Shown here: piece after piece, positions 56,316-64,000 of the stretch
How the letters are laid out: the number at the start of each line of letters is the position of its first letter
Numbering within the stretch: the first letter of the stretch is position 1
Assembly: GCA_033064195.1 (NCBI GenBank)
Contig: JARBJD010000009.1
Coordinates: forward strand, 248,001-312,000
Origin: Blattamonas nauphoetae
Taxonomy: Eukaryota; Preaxostyla; Oxymonadida
Direction: 5' to 3'
Length of the DNA stretch: 64,000 nucleotides
Notes under the pieces: model-generated
Told to the model about the DNA's origin: nothing
Databases searched by the model: none
The model's input: only the letters and a program-made list of their open reading frames with translations
Position numbers and translations under genes: made by a program

Positions 56316-58835
56316 TGATTTCTCTGTTTTGGATTTTTCACTGGAATCGAGGATCAATGGGTTCGATCACTCAATTCTCAAGAGTGCTTGTTTCGTTCTG
56401 ATTTGTCGCGTTTCTGATTCTTCTGGTGCTCAGGATCATCGTGGTATGCTTCGTTTTTTGAAGATTTCGGACTTTTGCAGAGTTATTGAGCGATTCACAA
56501 CCGGGTGCAGATCTTTGCACATTTATGTATTCTTCATCATTTCACTCTCACTTTCATCTTATTTCAGCTCTGTTTCAGCTGTTTTTGGTTGAATTGTTAC
56601 TTGTTTCTCATTCGTTACCATCTCATTTTTGGTCTCACTTCCGTCTTCATTTTCTCGTTGTTTACTGTTTTTAACCACTTCATTCATGTTTCTTTCTCTT
56701 AATCTTGTTCTCCAATACAACACACTAATTTCCGTTAAGTGAAGATTCCGACATTCTGCAGAGATCTCACTTTCAACGGCTCACTTCAGTTCTCGGAATT
56801 TTTCCGTAATCTTCATCATATCACGTACATTTTTGAATCATTTTTGTTGTTTTTAAGAGAGAAAAACCGGAACACAAGCGACATTTTCACTATTGGTGTC
56901 ACATTTCACGTCATTTTCACGTTCGTCAATTTCCCTCTCAGTTTCATACTTGCTCACTTCATTGTTGATTGTTTCGCTTTCTTTTACTCTGTTTTTGTGA
57001 AAAAGCTGATGAAAAGTTGACTAAAATGATGTGCTAGTGAAGTGAGAACGGCCCACAAAATGGAAGTGATATGAGCAAAATGAAGAGGAATGATGAACTA
57101 ATTCGAGGTGAAATGGGGAGAGAAAGTGATGAAATGAAAGGGACTACAGTCGGTTTTGAAGTGACAAAAACGGTCAAAAGTTGTGAAGTGAAAACATGAA
57201 AAAGTGACTTTATGGGAGAACTATCCGACAAAATCTCCTCAAAATTCAGGCACACCTTACTCATACAGTGAGAAAGAAGGATTTGCAGTGAAAATCAGAT
57301 TAAAAAATCCATAGTGTCAAAATGTTGGTGCAAATGTGTCGTCAGAGGTGTGATCGAAGAACCAACAAAATGAAACTAAGGAAATGCGCTATACGTCTCG
57401 CGTCGACTTATGTTCGTTAAAATGATGCAATAACGGAGTAAATGAAGTGAAAGTAGTGAAATGTGAAAATTCATAAAAAAGTGTCCGAATGTAGAGGTGT
57501 CAAAAGTTTTCAGAGATGAATGACACAAAAAGACGCCAACTTGCGTTTTCACACCCAAAAACACCATAAGACGACGAAAAGTGATCAAAAGGACATAGTC
57601 CCGAACGTCCATACCTTTTCTAAAAAAATCTCGAAAAACGCGAAAAAACCTCAATGGGTCGGATCAAACCAAAAATCTCAGAAGTGCTTTTTATCGAAAA
57701 TCCTACCTTTCAAAATGATTTCCGTCACAATCAAACGTGTTTGAACACAATTTGAGCGATAAAGCAGTTCATGGTAGCAAAATCGGAACATCGACTTTTT
57801 TGGTCACTTTTTGGACCAAAGTTCGGTATGCAGTTCGACGAATTCTCAACCGATTTTCATCAGGATTGTCTTGATCGAGGACCGACAGTGTCCCCGAGAT
57901 TTTAGAATTTTTTTCAGAATTTTTCGAAATGGTTATCATGTTGGATTTCAGTGATTTGTGGTAAAAAACAGATTTTCAGTATTTTCAAGATCTGTCATGG
58001 TACTTTCTCAAGTGAGGACGGTCTCCAAAATACAACCAATTGTCTAGTCGAACGTAATACTCATTCTTTGTTCGTAAATCGCGATATTTGAATGGCTCAA
58101 GTACCTTTGTGTATGTTCCAATGAGTTCACAATTCTCTTTTTTCAATTCATTTTCAACAAACGATTGTGTGTATGGTTTTCGTTTGTTTTTGTGAGTTCT
58201 GAATCCTTTCATCCATTTTGATGGGATCACTTTCCATTCAATTCCTTCGTATCGATATGTGACTCCGGTACCAGCATGAGTGTATTCTGAAACGAGTTCA
58301 CAATTTTCGTTTTTCAATGATTCGAGAAACTTTTCTTTCGTACAACAATTGGATACTTGAATGTATCTCTGACGATTCGTATGTGGTCTAGATCCTTTGA
58401 CAAAACGCGGTAAGTACACTCGATAAATGTCATCTGGTTTATCTTCATGATAATATTCGAAAGTACTCGATGTGAGATATGTTGTTCCTTGTCGATTGAG
58501 AGTTGGTGGAACTTTCATCTTCATATTTTCTTTGTCCAAAATTTCCTGTAGTTGATTTGGTGTTAATACGCAACTCATTTTATCCAAATTAAAAAATTGA
58601 ATAAAAAAAGAAATCGAATTTGTTTTTGGAAAGTACTCAAAAAAAGCTTCAAAAAGGACACTTTTCAAGAGGTCATTTTTTGGCTATTATTTTCAAATTT
58701 AGGGCACTTTTTTGAGGTCATCGAAATGTCATAAATTCCTAATACAAGATACAAAATTGGTCAATCGGCGTTGACTTTTAGTTTTGATTTCAATGACAAT
58801 TTCAGATTGGTTCTCAAATCGCTTCGACCACTACT
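56316..58835 (-). repeat. Polinton right terminal inverted repeat
   Basis: About 2520 bp, mirror of 35666-38791 and free of the MITE. The region 56316-57984 is non-coding. Confidence 0.9.
57985..58578 (-). CDS. Polinton terminal-repeat gene, three-repeat protein (right copy)
   Basis: The predicted protein appears identical to that of the left copy (197 aa) on reading the two side by side. Having the same gene in both terminal repeats doubles its dose and exposes it to gene conversion between the arms. Confidence 0.7.
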   Translation of the reverse strand: MSCVLTPNQLQEILDKENMKMKVPPTLNRQGTTYLTSSTFEYYHEDKPDDIYRVYLPRFVKGSRPHTNRQRYIQVSNCCTKEKFLESLKNENCELVSEYTHAGTGVTYRYEGIEWKVIPSKWMKGFRTHKNKRKPYTQSFVENELKKENCELIGTYTKVLEPFKYRDLRTKNEYYVRLDNWLYFGDRPHLRKYHDRS

Positions 58836-58841
58836 TGTGTG

Positions 58842-59670
58842 TCATGATTTGGAGTGATCTTCGATCCAAGCCATCGGTCTCCGAATCAGCCACAGCCCCG
58901 AGGCCAATGGCAACCAGATGATTCGCAGCTGTTTCTATTCCCAGCAAAGTTCCGTTTCGTGGGGCGAGACGTCCGTCGAAGCCCTCTTCCGCCACTATGT
59001 CTGGGTAGCCGTTGAAAAGTGACTTTGTCCCTTCAACTCGTGCTCTCACCTCATTCAGATCGTCTTCGTTCCATTCAAAGTCTGGTAATCGTTCCATCAT
59101 CTCGATTAGTCTCGCATCTCCATCATCCTCAGACAATGGTTCTCGATCATCCTCTCGATCCCCAAATTGATCTGGTGATGAACGTCGAAGGATCCCTTTG
59201 GGTTTCATATCCCCAACAGCTTCCCATTGCACGTAGGAGTCGTGGTGCAAATCCTGGAACATCACAGGTGTGATTCTGCGTGTGGTGCCCGGAGGCGCTG
59301 GAGAGAGCGATCTTCGAAACTGTATTCTTGGTTGACGTTGTCTCGCTTGATATATCACGGCACCCACCATCGGCCATGAAGCTTCTGCTGGTGCAAGGTC
59401 CAGCCATTCGCGCGAATTCTGCTTGGTAAGGGCATCCACCTCCTCCACCAGGCCACGGCATATGTGGAAGAGGGCCCCCACAATCCTTTCCGATCCTTCT
59501 GGAATTCTGAATTGCTCATATTGGAGCAATTTTTCTTCGTCTTCTTCATGCACTGCTTTAAGTGCATAGGCCCACTCAGTCCGCATATTAAACATGCGGT
59601 GCATGCTCTCGGATAATTGAGTGCTGCTGGGGGGCCAGGGGATCGTGATTGATGGATCCGGTGATGTCAT
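58842..59670 (-). other. DIRS gag-like region, N-terminal part (fossil)
   Basis: About 275 acidic/helical codons, starting at MTSPDPSITIPWPP and with SSTQLSESMHRMFNMR and an Asp/Glu-rich DREDDREPLSEDDGD segment. This is the N-terminal side of the gag-like protein of the DIRS element whose enzymes lie at 32-35 kb. It abuts the Polinton's right target duplication. Confidence 0.65.
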
Positions 59671-59698
59671 TATCTTTTGCAACAATTCAAGGAGTAAC

Positions 59699-59854
59699 AA
59701 AGGGCTAGATCATTTCACGGAGCGAGACGGGTGATTAAGTAGGATTAATTCATTATTTTGACTCATTTTAACAACAATTCACAGGAAAATTTACTCAGAC
59801 TATCTTCATCTCGGAGTGATGAAGCCATATCTCGTCGATCACTGGAGAGTGATC
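59699..59854. repeat. DIRS right terminal repeat
   Basis: The inner ~103 bp mirror 32053-32158 and the outer ~60 bp mirror part of the internal complementary region. The element ends near GAGAGTGATC. Confidence 0.75.
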
Positions 59855-59856
59855 AT

Positions 59857-60650
59857 TCAGTTCTTTCCACTATCCATCAATGTCTTCCACTTCTACACCT
59901 CACCAGGCAACTCTACCCCTCTCCAACGAGCTCTTGGCACGACAAATTTTGGCACTGATGACACATTGAGCATTGTCGCTGGAATTGTTGAAATCTCATT
60001 TCTGGTCCTCTAGTTTGCGGCGGTGATGATACTCACCTTTTTCATCGTTCGAAGCAACCCAAATCGATGAGGCTAATCTGTTGCCACACAAGGAAAGATC
60101 CAGACATGCATAGCGGTGCTGGTGATGGGTCTCGTATTTTGCCATCGACTGCTGGTGTACTGGGCGTTCGGACGTGCCATGATGAGCGTGGGGACAGTAG
60201 CAGGGATTGTTCTTGTGGACATCATGGCACAGCCACCCTACTCACGTTCATCGAACTTCCTAGTTGTGCTGAATTGCAGTGTTTCTGGAACTCTTCGGCT
60301 TCACCTTGAAATTGGCTTCCTGATTGACTCCGGGACTGAAACGATTGTCGGAACAATCATACTTGGGAGTATTGGGGTTGGGGAGGGATTAGACTCTCGA
60401 TCCTCAACCTCCATCCTCTGAAGGTTCTAGAACGGCAAACTTGGGGTTTGACAAGAACAAAAGGCAATGAACTGCTGCCCCGATATGAGTTAACATCGGA
60501 AGAAGGGAAACACAAACTGATGCAACAGATGGGAATGAAGGGCGTGGCCCCAACAGTTCGATTCATCTTACGCCATAAAATTAGCACGCGCCCGCTGACA
60601 GAATACATAAATAGACTCAATGCCTTCTCTATCATGCATTGAAAGGAGGA
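59857..60650 (+). other. Decayed coding-like sequence right of the DIRS element
   Basis: Short plus-strand peptides in changing frames include hydrophobic, membrane-like runs (e.g. TDDTLSIVAGIVEISFLVL and MLVMGLVFCHRLLVYW) and a polar piece near 60448-60642. They look like remains of a multi-pass membrane protein gene. I cannot name the family, and no frame is longer than about 100 codons. Confidence 0.3.
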
Positions 60651-60894
60651 CATGGCTCATCTTGCAGATTCCACACGACGACAAGATTGCAGATTACATG
60701 TTGACGAAGACGGTGTCTCATGGCAACGTCGAGAACGAAGTTTGGGAGTACGTGGTCATTCCTGTCGCAACTGCCTTCTTCGACAGCCCAATCAACACCA
60801 CAATTTATGTGACGGCAGCTATCCACACAAATAGGAGCGATGAACGACGTGCCAACAACGCCTGTCACGTGACGCTGACAAACTTCAACATGAT

Positions 60895-62029
60895 TGTGGG
60901 CCTGCTGCTGCCATCGGAGCGCTTCTCGACGTCAACCCGCATCAGGTCCAGACTTCACAGGAGCTGGCGGAGTTGAACGACGAAGAACTGTCGGTGTCTG
61001 TCGAGAACACTCACATCTCCGCACGTGCCACACCTGCCGACAAGATCCGCATTATCAAAGCTCTCCAAGCACAAGGATATGTTGTTGCGATGACAGGAAA
61101 CGGTGTGAACGACTCTCCCGCTCTCAAACATGCACACGTCGGAATTGCGATGGGAACTACCAGCAAAGAAGTGGCGAAAGAGGCCAGCAAGATGGTCCTC
61201 ACGGACGACAACTTCGCAACCATCGGGACAGCTGTGGAAGAAGGCCGAAAGGCGTACACATCCATTGTGCGAGCCATCCACTTCAAACTCGGCACAAACG
61301 TCTCACAAGCGCTGTGTCTTCTCATCGCTTCGTACATTCCCAACGCTTCCCCTCCCATCACTGCTATTCAGTCGCTCTGAATCAACACGATTCCCTCGAC
61401 TCTTCTTTCCTCCTCCGTCCCCACGCTTAAGGCCACAAAGAACATCCTCACGTCCAACTTCTTCAACGACGAGGATGGCATCAACCGCCTCCGCGTCTTC
61501 AAGGACATGGGCTGGCTGCAGATCATGGCGTACCTGATCCTCATCGGACTGCAGGCTGTACTCGACAAGGCCATCCGACGCTGCAGCAGACGGCATCTGT
61601 CGAAGGTGAAGATGACTGCAGTTGAGGACGGGGAGGACGACTTCTTCATCGACTACAAAGAGGAGGACTCGGAGAACGAGGAGAAGAAGAAAGGCGGGCG
61701 CTTCAGGCGAAGGACCAGCCGACCATCCCACGCAAATCTGAGCTCCGCAACGTCGTTTCATCCAACCCCAGCTTCGCTGCTCCAACCAGCACAGAAAGCC
61801 ATCCAGCTGTGACTTCTGACCTCTTCTCTCCTCCAGATTCTGTCCCAGCGCCCACCACAACGCCAATCGGAGAACAGTCAGCCTTCAGCTCAAACAGTGA
61901 AACAACCGGCACGATCCCCATCAGAGCAGGCACAGCCGACAAGTACGTCACAATCTCGTCACAAAAGAAGCAAGCAAAGAAACAGGAGGTAGAGAAGAAG
62001 GAGGAGGACAACGAGTGGAAGGTTGAATG
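60895..62029 (+). pseudogene. P-type cation ATPase fragment (P2 type), broken
   Basis: The core 60973-61380 reads [73 protein letters not shown], the P-domain hinge of P2-type Ca/Na pumps. Family members have TGDG at the Mg-binding loop, whereas this copy has TGNG. The frame stops where transmembrane segment 5/6 should begin. Further pieces (61441-61810: an NFFNDEDGINRLRVF stretch, one hydrophobic segment and an acidic tail) follow in another frame. The phosphorylation motif DKTGT and the N-terminal half are absent. The loss of the key Asp, the truncation and the frame change mark it as a pseudogene. Confidence 0.75.
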
Positions 62030-62733
62030 AGAATCGCCAATTCTCGAAACATCCTTTCCTTTTTTGTTGTGATCTTGGTTATCAGCCTTTTCTTGTTCGT
62101 TTCATGAGATTGAGCGTTCTCCAGAACAGATTATTATGAAATAACGGCAAAATAATGATGAAACTTGACATATATCGGAATTCTGGGTCACAGATCTAGG
62201 GTGTGGGTTTATCCGGAGTTGCGGGTTAAATCGAGTACGTTCATGAACTTTTTCTCTCTTTTCCCTGGCGGTTTGTATACAAGATCATCTCAGAATCATA
62301 TCTTCAAACATTATTCACGTTGCAATAGTTTATTTTCAACAAATAAGAGCCAACTCCTGCAAACACTGAAAAAAGTGGTTTGATCGGCCTCTTGTTTTTT
62401 TCAGGTTTTATCTCGGTCCATCGCCTTTTTCTCTCTCATTTTGCAGTATTTCATCTCGATTTTTACAATTGTCGTGAGTGGTATTCTGAAGGTTGATGAC
62501 CACGTTGAACCATTTCATATCGTCCCCGTTTTCCTGAGATATCGGGGTATCTTGCCCATTTGTCAAGCCTGTGGCCTGTGGCCAAACCTATTCTTAAGCT
62601 TTTCATGAAACCAAAATCATCCAATTGCCCTAAATTTTGAGCAAAATGGCGAACTGTAGTCGGAATATTGAGATAATGAGAAATTTCTACACAATTTGGG
62701 CTGATCGTTTCCACCACCAACCTTTACTCACTA
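62030..62733. other. Intergenic, no feature seen
   Basis: AT-rich DNA with only short frames. No repeat pair, RNA gene or conserved motif was recognised. Confidence 0.5.
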
Positions 62734-63820
62734 TTGTCCACAATCGATTCAATCAATCAAGAAGCAGAAGATGATTGGTTCCGTGTGGCTAGTATTTTGA
62801 TTTATGGAGTTCCAATAGATATAGAAGGAGTGGATCTGTTCGACTTTACGAAGGTGTGTAGTGACATCCCAGACAAAGAAGGGACAGTCTTGGTGAAACT
62901 CAGAAAACCTACCGATCATACCCTACATGATCAAGGCCGCCATGACCTCCTATGCACATTTACGAATGTGGCACTGGGACCATGTCTCTCTTATCAACGC
63001 CGTTTGCGATTTGATGCGAAACACAAACATATTTATGGGAGGACGACGAAATACAGCGTTTCTTATTCTGCAGTTGGCTCAAACGAATTCAAAACTATTT
63101 ACAAAGATGTATGGTACGCAGCGCAGAAAGGCGGAAGTGACAAGATAACTGACTATCTGAAAGTCTTGAATCGATCAAAAGTATCCATCGGGATTGGCGA
63201 TTCTGGAAGGCTTTTGAAAAAAGAAGGTTTCCCGATTCGGAAGGGACAGAATGGGTCAAATGTTTTGGATTCAAGTACGATTGGTGGGACTAACTTTCTG
63301 ATTTCACTCTACGTGACTCCGAGTGGCCCGTTCACACCACTCCTGCTTCATTGTGACTATTCAAATTCCTCTCACACATCTCATGATTTTCGCTCAGTAC
63401 GACATCAGAACGGTTTGTTTCGTTGCCAACAATGCAGAGGCATTGCAAGACGGGATCACATTTCATAACTCAACAGATGAACAGAGACAAGAATTACTGT
63501 CATACCAACCCACTATCCCTCTCTCTCTTCGTAGTCACAATCATCTTCTCCATCTTGCCTAGGGAGATGTGAAATACCATGCTCCTCACCCGAGTACGAT
63601 TCTTGAATCGATGCACAAGCTCAGAAAAGCATTTCCCTCAGAGATACATACCCTAATCGGGTCAAAACCCCACAAAGTCAGCCAAACAAGATGGCTGGAC
63701 GAATATGGACCGGTATGTTGGTTTACGAAACACCACCACCGTTTTCCAACACTCTCTGACAGTGAACGACAATTCTTTAAAGAGCTTGAATTCGTGAAAG
63801 GGATTCTCGAACCACTATGA
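62734..63820 (+). pseudogene. Degenerate hAT-like transposase candidate
   Basis: The coding signal shifts between frames: 62734-63468, then 63323-63562, then 63569-63820. Pieces fit a hAT-type transposase in order: a TPSGPFTPLLLH strand, a YDIRTVCFVANNAEAL segment where hAT enzymes have a VxxDNA catalytic site (here NNA), and a C-terminal VSQTRWLDEYGPVCWF with EFVKGILEPL, like the dimerisation region. No terminal repeats were found before the window ends. The match is by pattern, and a different domesticated or decayed gene is possible. The last 180 bases hold nothing clear. Confidence 0.4.
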
Positions 63821-64000
63821 ATTCTGAAAAATCACTTTAGTCGGAGAGATTGCACAATCTCTGATGTCTTCGTTCTTTTAGGCATTGTGATCGAAACAAT
63901 ATGACTAAACGCTGATTCTATGGTTTCAGACAGATGGAAGTCGATTTCTCAGTTGACAATTGACTGTCTCTTTGTTCGCTTTTTCTGTTCATCATCAGCT

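Noticed and set aside
56329-57020. Several 60-90 codon frames in the Polinton terminal repeats
   Set aside because: They occur identically in both arms but lack the element's promoter-like motif and have the Phe/Ser/Leu-rich make-up of random AT-rich DNA.

Overview
The window is nuclear DNA of a flagellated, intron-bearing protist. Host genes are compact and split by very short introns (29-188 bp, mostly 30-75 bp, GT-AG with one GC-AG). Every intron model given here restores one continuous frame across all exons. An intact IFT-A gene (IFT121/WDR35) implies a cilium. The standard genetic code fits all genes. Ultra-short introns, decayed beta-helix surface-protein sequence and many DNA transposons would suit a metamonad such as an oxymonad (Blattamonas-like). 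That placement is an inference without a marker tree. No rRNA, tRNA or CRISPR array was recognised.

Layout. 1-6.1 kb: a coiled-coil protein, a PH-like protein divergent from riboflavin kinase, a COPI-associated-type membrane protein, and a gene fragment. 6.1-13.4 kb: nested DNA transposons. A TA-flanked element with 475-bp inverted arms carries a 1-kb MITE in one arm and, between the arms, a TAA-flanked 4.7-kb element that holds a decayed beta-helix-type gene. 13.6-27.1 kb: host genes for an SPFH/Band 7 protein, IFT121, DNA2 helicase-nuclease and ribosomal protein uL1 (RPL10A). 27.3-31.5 kb: a Ser/Thr-rich gene in an inverted duplication whose small first exon sits in the loop, with a Mutator-like, gene-carrying element in the second copy. 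31.6-59.85 kb: a DIRS-type tyrosine-recombinase retroelement (fossil, broken) whose gag-like region is split by a 23.2-kb Polinton/Maverick. 59.9-64 kb: decayed host sequence, including a P-type ATPase pseudogene and a probable hAT-like transposase remnant.

The Polinton (35666-58835, 6-bp target duplication TGTGTG, about 2.5-kb inverted repeats) is the centrepiece. It has a protein-primed DNA polymerase, an RVE-type integrase, an A32-like packaging ATPase, two mutually related capsid-like proteins, small basic proteins, a protein with an S74 intramolecular-chaperone domain typical of virion fibres, and a repeat-domain gene inside the terminal repeats. Nearly all its genes share an A/T-rich element ending in TAAATG at the start codon, which looks like the element's own promoter. 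It looks largely whole, with a few breaks. A pogo-like transposon lies in its packaging-ATPase region and a hAT-type MITE in its left terminal repeat.

Working together: host genes are packed as divergent pairs (PH-like/RFK with 81 bp between starts; IFT121/DNA2 with 153 bp) and convergent pairs (RFK/COPI-type, SPFH/IFT121, DNA2/RPL10A). Mobile DNA has accumulated in the gaps between these blocks.
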